This document shows positions 10,053 to 18,543 of a stretch of 64,000 nucleotides of DNA, one piece after another; position 1 is the first letter of the stretch; every line of letters starts with the position of its first letter. The notes beneath the pieces were generated by a model that was given only the letters and a program-made list of their open reading frames with translations, did no database searches and was not told the DNA's origin. Origin of the DNA: JAGXQV01 sp964451375 (GTDB taxonomy: Bacteria > Pseudomonadota > Gammaproteobacteria > Burkholderiales > Sulfuricellaceae); NCBI GenBank assembly GCA_964451375.1, contig CAYVIN010000007.1, positions 24,049-88,048 of the forward strand, in the 5' to 3' direction. The position numbers were made by a program, and so were the translations under genes.

Positions 10053-10682
10053 ATGAATATCGTCGGCATCTCAAACTGGTTCGCCCCGGAAAAATCTGCC
10101 GGGGCAACCCTGGCCAAACCGGCAAAAACACCTCAACCAAGCGCTTCCGCCATCGTCACCTTGTCTGCGAGCGCCGCAACCCCGGCGGCTCCCCTTACCT
10201 ACGCCGCAAAATCACAAAGTGCCGGCCCCACTGACCTGCTCGCCCAGCCCTTGCTGCTCCCCACTCGCGAAACCGTGGTCGAACTGGCTCATCGCGCCGC
10301 CGCAACCCTCAACGCCAAGCTGGACGCCGCAGGCATCCCCAGAAATCCGCCCTTCGAACTGGACATCGAGGACATCAACAGCGCCCACGTCAGCGTCAAG
10401 GGCGGTCGGCCCGACGCCGCCGCCATCGAAGCGCTGATCAACGGCGACCGCGAATTGCAGATGACTTTGCACAACGCCGAAGCCATCGCCTCCAGCATCC
10501 CTGCCTTCGAGCGCGCCGTCGCTTATCAGGAAGCCTACCGCGCCGCCCGCACCCAGCAGCAGCTTGACCAAATCAACGCGCGTTTCGCCGACTTGTTGAG
10601 CGGCCACGCCGAACCCGCCGAAATCGGTATGCGCTACGCGGGGGGCGGAATTCAGGTCAGCATCAACGGCCAGGCCACCTGA
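10053..10682 (+). CDS. Hypothetical protein
   Basis: About 209 residues, starting MNIVGISNWFAPEKSAG with a ribosome binding site (CAGGA) nearby. The first 70 residues are Ala/Pro/Ser-rich and probably disordered. The rest is helical, with a conserved-looking core PFELDIEDINSAHVSVKGG and a tail GMRYAGGGIQVSINGQ. No signal peptide or membrane segment is seen. I do not recognise the family. The longer frame that starts at 9969 is rejected because its extra residues are encoded by an intergenic repeat. Confidence 0.65.
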   Translation: MNIVGISNWFAPEKSAGATLAKPAKTPQPSASAIVTLSASAATPAAPLTYAAKSQSAGPTDLLAQPLLLPTRETVVELAHRAAATLNAKLDAAGIPRNPPFELDIEDINSAHVSVKGGRPDAAAIEALINGDRELQMTLHNAEAIASSIPAFERAVAYQEAYRAARTQQQLDQINARFADLLSGHAEPAEIGMRYAGGGIQVSINGQAT

Positions 10683-10828
10683 GACAATGTTAGCAATCAC
10701 TTACGCAGATAGACCCGCCAAATAAGGACTTTACTGAAAAGCAACTGTAGATGCGGGGTTCCGGGCAGTGGGTGGCGCGGAAAGATTGCTGCTACAATAC
10801 CGGCTTCGTTGATAACCCTCTCTTTCCC

Positions 10829-11419
10829 ATGAAAAAACTCGTCATCGCCTCAAACAACGCGGGCAAGCTGCGTGAAATCGGCGCTATCTTCGCGCCGCTC
10901 GATTTTGAAGTCCTGCCCCAATCGGCATTCAACATTCCCGAAGCCGAAGAACCCCACTGCACTTTCATCGAAAACTGCCTGGTCAAAGCCCGCCACGCCT
11001 CGGCGCATTCCGGCCTGCCCGCACTCGCCGACGATTCGGGGATTTGCGTTGACGCCCTGAACGGCGCACCCGGCGTATATTCCGCGCGTTTTGCCGGCGA
11101 ACCCAAATCCGATCAGCGCAACAACGAAAAACTCATCGAACTCCTGCAAGGCCAAAGCGACCGAAAAGCGCATTATTACTGCGTAATCGTGCTGGTGCGT
11201 TACCCGGAAGACCCCCAGCCGCTGATCGCCGAAGGCGCGATGCACGGTGAAATCATCGACATCCCGCGCGGCGACGGCGGCTTCGGTTATGACCCTTATT
11301 TCCTGCTGCCCGAATACGGTCAGACCGGCGCGGAAATTTCCATGGAGTTAAAGAACAAAATCAGCCATCGCGGTAAAGCGCTGGCGGCGCTGGTCGAGAA
11401 AATCAGAAGCGGCGCATAA
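10829..11419 (+). CDS. rdgB: XTP/dITP diphosphatase (Ham1/RdgB)
   Basis: 196 residues, the usual family size. It removes pyrophosphate from non-canonical purine triphosphates (dITP, XTP) to protect DNA. Family signatures are present in order: SNNAGKLREI, FIENCLVKARHAS, ALADDSGICVDAL, GVYSARFAG, GGFGYDPYF and SHRGKAL. The ATG at 10829 is chosen because it gives MKKLVIASNNAGK, matching the family; the frame is open further upstream. It is probably the first gene of its own transcript; a TACAAT box lies about 35 bases upstream. Confidence 0.96.
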   Translation: MKKLVIASNNAGKLREIGAIFAPLDFEVLPQSAFNIPEAEEPHCTFIENCLVKARHASAHSGLPALADDSGICVDALNGAPGVYSARFAGEPKSDQRNNEKLIELLQGQSDRKAHYYCVIVLVRYPEDPQPLIAEGAMHGEIIDIPRGDGGFGYDPYFLLPEYGQTGAEISMELKNKISHRGKALAALVEKIRSGA

Positions 11420-11516
11420 AACCGGACTCAACATCCGGTGAATTCGGAGCGCTGTCTTGTCCAGAAGTTGCAGCGCTTTTCGTTATTGTTTTACCCCCCT
11501 ACAAACGGTAGCCTTC

Positions 11517-12974
11517 ATGACTCTCAAACTTACATTACTCGTTGTCGCCGCCCTGGCGGCAACCCAGTTGACTCCCGTGCAAGCCGCCCAGCCGAAAATC
11601 GCCGCAGGGCTGAACTACTCATTGGCGCTCAAATCCGACGGCACGGTTTGGAGTTGGGGAAGCGGGAGCAGCGGGCAACTGGGCAATGGAGAACTGAAAG
11701 ACGCCAACCTGCCGGTACTGGTCAGCGGATCAGTTGGCGTGGTCGCCATCAAGGCGGATGAGACACGTTCGGTAGCATTGCGCGCCGATGGCACAGTCTG
11801 GGTTTGGGGAAATAACCAGCTTGGTTATCTGGGGGTTAGCAGCAACGATACTTGCGCCCTCGTTACGCCCTGCACGAAAACCCCGTTACAGGTTCCCGGA
11901 ATCAGCGATGTCGTTGAATTGGCTGTGGGCGGTCAGTATATTGCCGCGCTGAAATCCGACGGAACCGTATGGGCCTGGGGTGATCTTTACAGCGGCTCAC
12001 TGGGCAACGGCGCAACCACCCCCACCACGACGCCCAAACAGGTTGCCGGTTTGGCGTCTATCACCGCCCTTGCAGTTGGCAGTTCCCACGCTTTGGCGCT
12101 CAAGAAAGATGGCACGGTGTGGGCATGGGGTTATAACGTCTATGGTCAACTCGCCACCCAAACCAACGGATTGCCCACCCCACAGGTGATTATCGGGCTA
12201 AATGATGTCGCCGCTATCGCCGCCGGTGGATACCAATCCTACGCCATCAAAAAAGACGGTAGCGTCTGGGCCTGGGGCAGCATCGGCATGTACAACGACA
12301 CTGCCACCCCGACCAGACTGGCGCTGGATAACGTGATAGCCGTCGCCGCTGGTTCCAGTCATGCGGTAGCGCTCAAAGCGGATGGTTCCCTGATGGCTTG
12401 GGGTCAAAACCCGTATGGGCAACTGGGAAATGGCAGTACCGCCAATTCGGCTACACCAGTGGCGGTTTCAGGCATTAGCGGCGTTGCCGCGATTTCCGCC
12501 GGGTATAACCATACGTTGGCTTTCACCCAAAACGGCGATGTCTGGATATGGGGAAAAACGTCCGAAGGCGGCACAACCAGTGGAGAAAAATGCACCTTCA
12601 CCTACACCGATACCCACGGAACCAACCCCAGCGGACAAGTCATCAGTTACGACGAACCCTGCGCCAAACGCCCGGCGCAAGTGTTCTCCCCCGATGGTCG
12701 CGACATCCTGACCCTGGGCAGCCATAAACGCGCCATCAACGCCCCGGATCGGTTATTCGACTACCTGGAAGCCGCCTATCCCCAATACCTGCCGACCAAC
12801 CCACCTTCCCAACAAATTGGCGATTACTACGCGCGTTTTTATCCTGTAAATACCAGTTATGTCGGTGTCTACAATGGCAAGCTGTTTTTCCTCGGGCCAG
12901 CCTCCGCGCAAAAGCTGATCGACCTCGGCAACATGACCGACTGGCTGGAAATCGCGGGAAGGTATGGCTGGTAA
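11517..12974 (+). CDS. Secreted RCC1-repeat protein with a C-terminal domain shared with the trypsin-like protease
   Basis: 485 residues. Signal peptide MTLKLTLLVVAALAATQ ending near VQA-AQ. Residues about 25-390 are six or seven RCC1-type beta-propeller blades, each with the pattern AALKxDGTVWxWGxNxxGQLGNG. Residues about 410-485 form a separate C-terminal module (DYYARFYP...NMTDWLEIAGRYGW) that I also see at the end of the protease gene 47467-48753. The protein should be exported. RCC1 propellers bind proteins; the ligand is unknown. The last 11 bases overlap the hemW start. Confidence 0.85.
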   Translation: MTLKLTLLVVAALAATQLTPVQAAQPKIAAGLNYSLALKSDGTVWSWGSGSSGQLGNGELKDANLPVLVSGSVGVVAIKADETRSVALRADGTVWVWGNNQLGYLGVSSNDTCALVTPCTKTPLQVPGISDVVELAVGGQYIAALKSDGTVWAWGDLYSGSLGNGATTPTTTPKQVAGLASITALAVGSSHALALKKDGTVWAWGYNVYGQLATQTNGLPTPQVIIGLNDVAAIAAGGYQSYAIKKDGSVWAWGSIGMYNDTATPTRLALDNVIAVAAGSSHAVALKADGSLMAWGQNPYGQLGNGSTANSATPVAVSGISGVAAISAGYNHTLAFTQNGDVWIWGKTSEGGTTSGEKCTFTYTDTHGTNPSGQVISYDEPCAKRPAQVFSPDGRDILTLGSHKRAINAPDRLFDYLEAAYPQYLPTNPPSQQIGDYYARFYPVNTSYVGVYNGKLFFLGPASAQKLIDLGNMTDWLEIAGRYGW

Positions 12975-14160
12975 CTTGGGCCAAACCAGGGTGGATGTTG
13001 AGGTAACGTCGTCCACAATCAGCTCGCCACCGCTCTCGCTATACATCCACATCCCCTGGTGTGTGCGCAAGTGTCCGTATTGCGACTTCAACTCCCACGC
13101 TGTGGCGGACGAATTACCGGAGCACGAGTACATCGCGGCGCTGTTGCGCGACCTGGAGATGGCCTTGCCGCAAGTGTGGGGACGCAAGGTAGTGTCGGTC
13201 TTCATCGGCGGAGGGACACCCAGTCTTCTCAGCCCGCGCGCGCTTGACGAGTTGCTCTCGGGAGTGCGGGCGATGCTGCCCGTCGAAGCAGGCGCGGAAA
13301 TCACGCTGGAAGCCAATCCCGGCACGACTGAGGCGGGTAAGCTGGCGGATTTTCGCGATGCCGGGGTAACCCGTTTGTCGCTGGGCGTCCAGAGTTTCGA
13401 TTCGCGCTTTTTGACGGCGCTCGGGCGCATCCATGATGGCGACGAAGCGCACCGCGCGGTGGAGATGGCGCTGGCGCTGTTCGACAACGTCAACCTGGAC
13501 TTGATGTATGGCCTGCCCGGCCAGAGCATCGACGAGGCCGTGGCGGACATCCGCACTGCCGTCGCCCACGGCCCGACACACCTTTCCGCGTATCACCTGA
13601 CCCTGGAGCCGAATACGCTGTTTTACGCGAAACCGCCGCAATTGCCCGAGGACGACGAGTGCGCGACCATGCAGGAAGCCATTGAGGAGGAATTGGCGGG
13701 TGCGGGTTTCGAGCATTACGAAACCTCCGCGTTCGCCCGCCCGTCCCGGCGCTGCCGCCACAATCTCAACTATTGGACTTACGGCGATTACCTGGGACTG
13801 GGCGCGGGGGCGCACGGCAAGCTGACTTTCCACGACCGCATCGTGCGCCAGGTGCGCCCGCGCGCCCCCCACGACTACCTGGCCGGCGTGGCGGCGGGTT
13901 CCCCGCCGGATGAGCAAATCGTCGCGCCTTCCGAACGCGGTTTCGAGTTCATGATGAATGCGCTGCGCCTGACCGAGGGTTTCGATCCACGCCTGTTCAC
14001 CCCGGCTACCGGGCTGCCTCTGGAGAGTCTGGCCACGCCGTTGCACGAAGCTGCGCGACGCGGCCTGCTATTTCAAAGCGACACGGTTATCCGCCCCACG
14101 CTGTTAGGACAGCGCTTTCTCAACGAACTCCTGCAAATTTTTCTCCCCGTAGAGAATTAG
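12964..14160 (+). CDS. hemW: HemW-type radical SAM protein (heme chaperone)
   Basis: 398 residues. The radical SAM cluster motif CxxxCxYC is seen in HIPWCVRKCPYCDFNSH, followed by FIGGGTPSLL, LSLGVQSFD and GLPGQSIDEA. The RHNLNYW segment is typical of HemW rather than of true HemN. Characterised HemW binds heme and passes it to respiratory enzymes; it is not a coproporphyrinogen oxidase. The usual neighbour rdgB lies just upstream, separated by the RCC1 gene, which looks like an insertion into the rdgB-hemW pair. Confidence 0.93.
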   Translation: MAGNLGQTRVDVEVTSSTISSPPLSLYIHIPWCVRKCPYCDFNSHAVADELPEHEYIAALLRDLEMALPQVWGRKVVSVFIGGGTPSLLSPRALDELLSGVRAMLPVEAGAEITLEANPGTTEAGKLADFRDAGVTRLSLGVQSFDSRFLTALGRIHDGDEAHRAVEMALALFDNVNLDLMYGLPGQSIDEAVADIRTAVAHGPTHLSAYHLTLEPNTLFYAKPPQLPEDDECATMQEAIEEELAGAGFEHYETSAFARPSRRCRHNLNYWTYGDYLGLGAGAHGKLTFHDRIVRQVRPRAPHDYLAGVAAGSPPDEQIVAPSERGFEFMMNALRLTEGFDPRLFTPATGLPLESLATPLHEAARRGLLFQSDTVIRPTLLGQRFLNELLQIFLPVEN

Positions 14161-14245
14161 CGGTTCCGTTGGACAAAAAGGAGCACCGGCGCTTTGCCGA
14201 CAGGCCGACGCTCACCTCACCAATAGTCCACCGCCAAAAATTTCC

Positions 14246-14273
14246 TTGACACATCCATACCGGTCGGTATCTA
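14246..14273 (+). promoter_or_regulatory. Promoter and autoregulatory operator of the TetR gene
   Basis: TTGACA (14246-14251), 16 bases, then TATCTA (14268-14273) form a plausible sigma-70 promoter. The palindrome ATACCGGTCGGTAT (14257-14270, six-base arms) fills the spacer, so a bound TetR dimer would block RNA polymerase. The same half-site recurs at 14901-14918. Confidence 0.75.
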
Positions 14274-14282
14274 ATTGTCGTC

Positions 14283-14882
14283 ATGCAAACCAAACAACCC
14301 GACATCACCCGCGACAAGGTTCTCGAAGCTGCATTCTGCGAAATTCATCGCAGCGGTTTCCAGGCAGCGAGTATCGCCAACATTCTTTCCACCACTGGTC
14401 TGACCAAAGGGGCGCTATATCATCATTTCCCCACCAAACAGGCGCTCGGGCTGGCGGTAGTGGACGAGGTGGTTTACCGGCGGCTGGAGCAGCGTTTCTT
14501 TACGCCGTTGCGGGAAAGCCAACACCCTCTGGAAACTCTGCTCAATGCCTTGGGGAGCATTTCCGAACGCGCCGAGGAATTGGTCACGCTGGGTTGTCCG
14601 CTGAATAACCTGATGCAGGAAATGAGCCCCCTCGATCCCACGTTCAAGGAACGCCTTGGAGCCATTCTGCAAGCCTGGCGGGATGCGGTTGAGGTCGCCC
14701 TGCGCACCGCGCAGGAACAGGGTCAACTCCGTTCCGATGTAAATTGCGGGGAAGCCGCGTTGTTTATCGTTTCCGCCTGGGAAGGCTGTATCGGCATCGC
14801 CAAAAATTTGCAGAGCGGCGCGGCGTTGGAGGTTTGCAGCCGTCAATTGCAAGCATATATTCGTAGCCTTTGCGTGACATAG
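14283..14882 (+). CDS. TetR/AcrR-family transcriptional repressor
   Basis: 199 residues. The N-terminal helix-turn-helix is clear: ITRDKVLEAAFCEIHRSGFQ then ASIANILSTTGLTKGALYHHFPTKQAL. The rest is the ligand-binding helical domain. Matching palindromes lie in its own promoter and in front of the next three genes, so it very likely represses both itself and that operon. The operon content (AhpD-like, tautomerase, nitroreductase) suggests that an electrophile, quinone or nitro compound is the inducer, by analogy with NemR-type regulators; this is inference. Confidence 0.94.
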   Translation: MQTKQPDITRDKVLEAAFCEIHRSGFQAASIANILSTTGLTKGALYHHFPTKQALGLAVVDEVVYRRLEQRFFTPLRESQHPLETLLNALGSISERAEELVTLGCPLNNLMQEMSPLDPTFKERLGAILQAWRDAVEVALRTAQEQGQLRSDVNCGEAALFIVSAWEGCIGIAKNLQSGAALEVCSRQLQAYIRSLCVT

Positions 14883-14900
14883 ATTTTTTTACCCACAAAC

Positions 14901-14918
14901 ATACCGACTGGTCGGTAT
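14901..14918. promoter_or_regulatory. Perfect palindromic operator upstream of the AhpD-like operon
   Basis: ATACCGACTGGTCGGTAT has perfect eight-base arms around a two-base centre and shares ATACCG...CGGTAT with the operator in the tetR promoter. It is followed by an AAAGGAG ribosome binding site for the gene at 14941. Confidence 0.8.
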
Positions 14919-14940
14919 AAAGACCAAAAGGAGAACTACC

Positions 14941-15474
14941 ATGCCGTTGATCCAAACCGTTTCCCCCGCTCTGGCGCAAGGCCCGGTAGCGAAAGTTTAC
15001 CGACAGTCCGAGGCGATGCTCGGGCGCGTCCCGAATGCCTTCCAGCTCTACAGCGGCAGCCCGGCGATCCTCGAAACGCAGTGGCGGCAAACCGCTTATT
15101 TCATGCGCCATCCCACCCTGAGCTTTCCGCTGCTGGCGCTCACAAGAATGCTGGTATCGCAGGACAACCGCTGCGACTACTGCATCGACCTCAACACCGC
15201 GATGCTGATCCAGCGCGCCGGTTTCACCCCCGAGCAAATTGCCGCGACCCGCCTTGATCCGGCGGTGGCGCCGCTGGAAGCCAAAGACAAGGCAATGCTG
15301 CTGTTTGCCCTGAAATCCACCCGCACACCGCAGGATGTATGCGCCGCCGACATCGACGCGCTAAAAGCGCTGGGCTGGACGGAAAGCGACATTCTCGATG
15401 CGGTAGTCCACGCCGCTCGCAACATGGCTGCGGACATCGTTTTCAACACTTTCAAAATCGAACGCGACGATTAA
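14941..15474 (+). CDS. AhpD-like / carboxymuconolactone decarboxylase-family peroxidase-related protein
   Basis: 177 residues, all helical. The CxxC redox pair is in NRCDYCIDLNTAM, the position expected for the AhpD/CMD alkylhydroperoxidase fold. The His three residues after the second Cys in true AhpD is replaced here by an Asn/Thr context, so classical AhpD chemistry is uncertain. It is the first gene of a TetR-controlled operon with a tautomerase and a nitroreductase. It has a strong ribosome binding site. A role in detoxifying peroxides or reactive electrophiles is likely but not proven. Confidence 0.83.
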   Translation: MPLIQTVSPALAQGPVAKVYRQSEAMLGRVPNAFQLYSGSPAILETQWRQTAYFMRHPTLSFPLLALTRMLVSQDNRCDYCIDLNTAMLIQRAGFTPEQIAATRLDPAVAPLEAKDKAMLLFALKSTRTPQDVCAADIDALKALGWTESDILDAVVHAARNMAADIVFNTFKIERDD

Positions 15475-15488
15475 AGGGGAGAACCGCC

Positions 15489-15920
15489 ATGCCTTATTTG
15501 AACGTCAAACTTTGCGCCACACCAGCGGCGGAGATCACCTCCGCCATCGCTTTGCTGCTCACCGAGCTGACCGCTACGGTATTGCACAAAAAACGCGAAC
15601 TGACTGCGGTGAGCGTCGAATATATCCCGCCTGGGCAATGGTTTATCGGTGGCGATGCGCTGGCCGGACAAAATCGCCCAACGTTTTTTCTCGATGTGAA
15701 GGTGACTCAGGGAACCAACAGCGAGGAAGAAAAAGCGGCTTACATTGCCCAGGTGTTCACCGCCGTTGAAGCGTTACTCGGCGAGGTTCACCCCACCAGC
15801 TACATCGTAATTCATGAAGTACGCGGCGACGCCTGGGGGTATCAAGGACAGACCCAGGCCTTCCGCCAGCAACAGAATCAACCCCAACCGTCCCTTTTTC
15901 TTTCAGGAGAACATTCATGA
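15489..15920 (+). CDS. Tautomerase-superfamily protein
   Basis: 143 residues starting MPYLNVKL; removal of Met would expose the catalytic N-terminal proline of the tautomerase superfamily. It is longer than 4-oxalocrotonate tautomerase (about 62) and close to the MIF/CHMI size, with a Gln-rich tail of about 20 residues (QAFRQQQNQPQPSLF). Members catalyse keto-enol shifts or related proton transfers. The stop overlaps the next start as ATGA, so it is translationally coupled to the nitroreductase. The substrate is unknown. Confidence 0.75.
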   Translation: MPYLNVKLCATPAAEITSAIALLLTELTATVLHKKRELTAVSVEYIPPGQWFIGGDALAGQNRPTFFLDVKVTQGTNSEEEKAAYIAQVFTAVEALLGEVHPTSYIVIHEVRGDAWGYQGQTQAFRQQQNQPQPSLFLSGEHS

Positions 15921-16519
15921 ACGTCAGTCTTGCAATCAATAACCGCCGCGCAGTCAAGGCTTTTGATCCCAACCACGAAATGAGCGAAGCGGAAATCGAA
16001 CAGCTTATGGGACTGGCGCTGCTTTCGCCGACCGCCTTCAACATTCAAAACTGGCGCTTTGTGCTGGCGCGCGACCCGGTGTTGCGCCGCCAGATTCGCG
16101 CCGCCGCCTGGAATCAGGCGCAAGTCACCGACGCCTCGCTGCTGGTGGTGCTCACCGCCGATCTGCAGGCATGGAACAAAGAGCCGGCGCGCTATTGGCG
16201 TAACGCCCCGCAAGCGGCGCAAGACTATCTGTTGCCGGCAATGCATCAATATTACTCGGGCAAGGAACAGGTGCAGCGCGACGAAGCCATGCGCTCCTGT
16301 GGAATCGCCGCCACGACACTGATGCTGGCGGCTCAGGAAATGGGTTACCAGTCCTGCCCGATGGACGGTTTTGATTTCGATACGGTGGGGAATTTGATCA
16401 ACCTGCCGGCTGACCATGTGGTCGCGATGTTCGTCGCCATCGGCAAAGGTATTGCCGAACCATATCCACGCGGCGGGCAGTTGCCAATGAACGAGGTGGT
16501 GATCCGCGACCGCTTTTAG
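15917..16519 (+). CDS. Nitroreductase-family FMN-dependent oxidoreductase
   Basis: 200 residues. Typical nitroreductase start INNRRAVKAFDPNHEMSE (the RRxxRxF/Y-like FMN phosphate loop), then LSPTAFNIQNWRFVLARD and the C-terminal CPMDGFD and VVAMFVAIGKG segments. Family members use NAD(P)H and FMN to reduce nitroaromatics or quinones. It is the last gene of the TetR-regulated operon. Its stop overlaps by four bases, tail to tail, with the HD-GYP gene on the other strand. Confidence 0.9.
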   Translation: MNVSLAINNRRAVKAFDPNHEMSEAEIEQLMGLALLSPTAFNIQNWRFVLARDPVLRRQIRAAAWNQAQVTDASLLVVLTADLQAWNKEPARYWRNAPQAAQDYLLPAMHQYYSGKEQVQRDEAMRSCGIAATTLMLAAQEMGYQSCPMDGFDFDTVGNLINLPADHVVAMFVAIGKGIAEPYPRGGQLPMNEVVIRDRF

Positions 16520-18147
16520 TCGCTCAGACCTGGAATCCGAGTTTCGTCCACCTCGTCAAACTGGCTGGCGTCGAGGTGGCGGCGCGCATATTCCAAGTAG
16601 ATTTTCTCGCGCATGAAAAGACGGAACAGATCGCGATCAATGTGATTGTCCTGGGCCATCCGCCCCAAAATAGTCAGCGCCTGGGTCAGCGACATGCCGG
16701 GACGGTAAGGTCTATCCTTGGCGGTCAGAGCTTCAAATACATCGGCAATGGCCAGCACTTTCATCTGCACCGACATCTGCGCGCCGGTCAGCCCCATCGG
16801 ATACCCCTTGCCGTCGATGCGCTCGTGATGCGCCCCGGCAATCAGCGGAACGTTGGCAAGCTGGCGCGGCCACGGCAGTTGTTCGAGCATCACCATGGTG
16901 GTCATCACGTGGCGGTTGATGATCTCGCGCTCGGCATCGGTGAGCGTACCGCGCGGAATGTTCAGACAGGCATTCTCCTCAGCACTCAGCACGGGTGACT
17001 TTTCACCCTGGCGGTTGGTGTAATACCTTGCCGCGATACCGTTCACGCGCTCCTGATGCGGCTGCGACATGAATTCACGTCCAAAATTACATTGCTGCAA
17101 AAAGCTGAATTCCTCATCAAGCGTCGCCCAGCTCTCGCGCAAGGCGGCTTCCAGCCCCTCAAGCACCGATTCGTCAACGCCCTGGCGAAGCAAATCAATA
17201 TGCCGCTTCAACATGGCAATTTCGGCGTCGCGTTTAAGAATCTCAAAGCGCGCTTCAACCAGGTGAATGCGGTCAAACAGGGTTTCCAGCTTGGTTGCCT
17301 TATCCACCACATGAACGGGCGTGGCAAGCTTGCCGCAATCATGCAGCAACCCGGCAATCTTTAATTCATAAAACTCCGCCTCGCTCATACTGAACCCGGC
17401 AAACGGCCCCTCCCGCGCGGCATGGGCCGCTTCGGCCAGCATCATGGCCAATTCCGGGACACGTTGACCGTGGCTGCCGGTATATGGCGATTTTTCGTCG
17501 ATAGCGATGTTGATACCCTGGATCAGAGCCTCGAACAATTCGCGCATCTGATCGAGCAGGTTGCGGTTGGTCAACGCAATCGCCGCTTGCGACGCGAGCG
17601 ACTCGGCCAATTCCTGAGCATTCGGGGAGAACGGCACGGTTCCACCGGTGGCGGGATTAACTGAATTGATCAGTTGCAGCGCACCGATAACCTCGTTTTG
17701 ATGATTTTTTAGCGGAATCGTTAAAAATGATTGGGAGCGGTAACCGGTTTTTTCATCGAAAGCCCGCGTTCCGGAAAAGTCGAAACCGGTTTCTGCATAC
17801 ACGTCGGGAATGTTGATAGTGCAGTTGTGCAGCACTGCGCTGGTCACCACCAGTGAATCGTTGAGCGAACCATCCTCACGATATAACGCCACCGGGCCAA
17901 GCGTCGCGGGTTTGCCGCTTTTGCCGCCCATGGCGATATTCAGGGAATTATTGTGAAGAATTTCAAAGCGCAGCAGATGTTTGTCCACCAGGTACAGCGT
18001 ACCGGCATCGGCGAAGGTCACTTCCTGGGCTGCAACCAGAATGCTTTCAAGCAGCTGAGTGGTATCTTTTTCAGCAGATAATGAAGCCCCAACGGCGGTC
18101 AGCTTGCGGAGGCGAGATAACAGGGACTCCACCGTATCGGCGGTCAT
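16516..18147 (-). CDS. GAF - HD-GYP cyclic-di-GMP phosphodiesterase
   Basis: 543 residues. An N-terminal GAF sensor domain (about 20-190: ESILVAAQEVTFADAGTLYL) is followed by an HD-GYP domain (about 210-520) with the metal motif LLHDCGKL and the signature HHERIDGKGYP, both intact. HD-GYP enzymes break cyclic di-GMP to GMP. No receiver or membrane segment is seen, so it should be a cytoplasmic enzyme controlled by a small ligand. It is a single gene between convergent nitroreductase and the HU gene upstream. Confidence 0.92.
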   Translation of the reverse strand: MTADTVESLLSRLRKLTAVGASLSAEKDTTQLLESILVAAQEVTFADAGTLYLVDKHLLRFEILHNNSLNIAMGGKSGKPATLGPVALYREDGSLNDSLVVTSAVLHNCTINIPDVYAETGFDFSGTRAFDEKTGYRSQSFLTIPLKNHQNEVIGALQLINSVNPATGGTVPFSPNAQELAESLASQAAIALTNRNLLDQMRELFEALIQGINIAIDEKSPYTGSHGQRVPELAMMLAEAAHAAREGPFAGFSMSEAEFYELKIAGLLHDCGKLATPVHVVDKATKLETLFDRIHLVEARFEILKRDAEIAMLKRHIDLLRQGVDESVLEGLEAALRESWATLDEEFSFLQQCNFGREFMSQPHQERVNGIAARYYTNRQGEKSPVLSAEENACLNIPRGTLTDAEREIINRHVMTTMVMLEQLPWPRQLANVPLIAGAHHERIDGKGYPMGLTGAQMSVQMKVLAIADVFEALTAKDRPYRPGMSLTQALTILGRMAQDNHIDRDLFRLFMREKIYLEYARRHLDASQFDEVDETRIPGLSD

Positions 18148-18174
18148 GGTGGTGAGGTTTCCGGCGTCAGACAG

Positions 18175-18208
18175 AAAAAAACCTGGACGCCGTCAGGCGG
18201 CGTCCAGG
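18175..18208 (-). terminator. Rho-independent terminator of the HU gene
   Basis: A perfect 11-base stem, CCTGGACGCCG (18182-18192) and CGGCGTCCAGG (18198-18208), has a five-base loop. Read on the minus strand it is followed by seven T residues (18181-18175). It lies 27 bases after the HU stop codon. Confidence 0.9.
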
Positions 18209-18234
18209 GCTTTATTTTCTGTGGGTGAAGCGGA

Positions 18235-18543
18235 TTACTTCTTCGCCTTGGCGACGGGCTTGGCTTTTTCGCCGGAAACGGTATCGGCAAGCGCCTTACC
18301 GACTTTGAATTTCACGACTTTCTTGGCGTCGATCTTGATGGTTTTGCCGGTAGCGGGGTTACGGCCTTCGCGAGCGGCGCGTTCGGTCACGGCAAAAGTG
18401 CCGAAACCGATCAGTTGCACGGATTCCTGTTTGGTCAGCGCATCCTTCACCGCGCCCATCAGTGCATCCAGCATTTCGGCGGTTTTTGCTTTGGACGCGC
18501 CAGTCTTGGCGGCAACGGCATCAACGAGTTCTGCTTTATTCAT
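18235..18543 (-). CDS. hupB: HU-family nucleoid DNA-binding protein
   Basis: 102 residues. HU/IHF fold with MNKAELVDAVAAKTGASK, IGFGTFAV and the DNA-binding arm GRNPATGKTIKI. A basic Lys/Ala-rich tail (KAKPVAKAKK) extends beyond the usual 90 residues, as in several betaproteobacterial HU proteins. The start at 18543 is preferred over 18552 because the AAAGGAG ribosome binding site then has correct spacing. It is a single-gene transcript with its own strong terminator. Confidence 0.95.
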   Translation of the reverse strand: MNKAELVDAVAAKTGASKAKTAEMLDALMGAVKDALTKQESVQLIGFGTFAVTERAAREGRNPATGKTIKIDAKKVVKFKVGKALADTVSGEKAKPVAKAKK

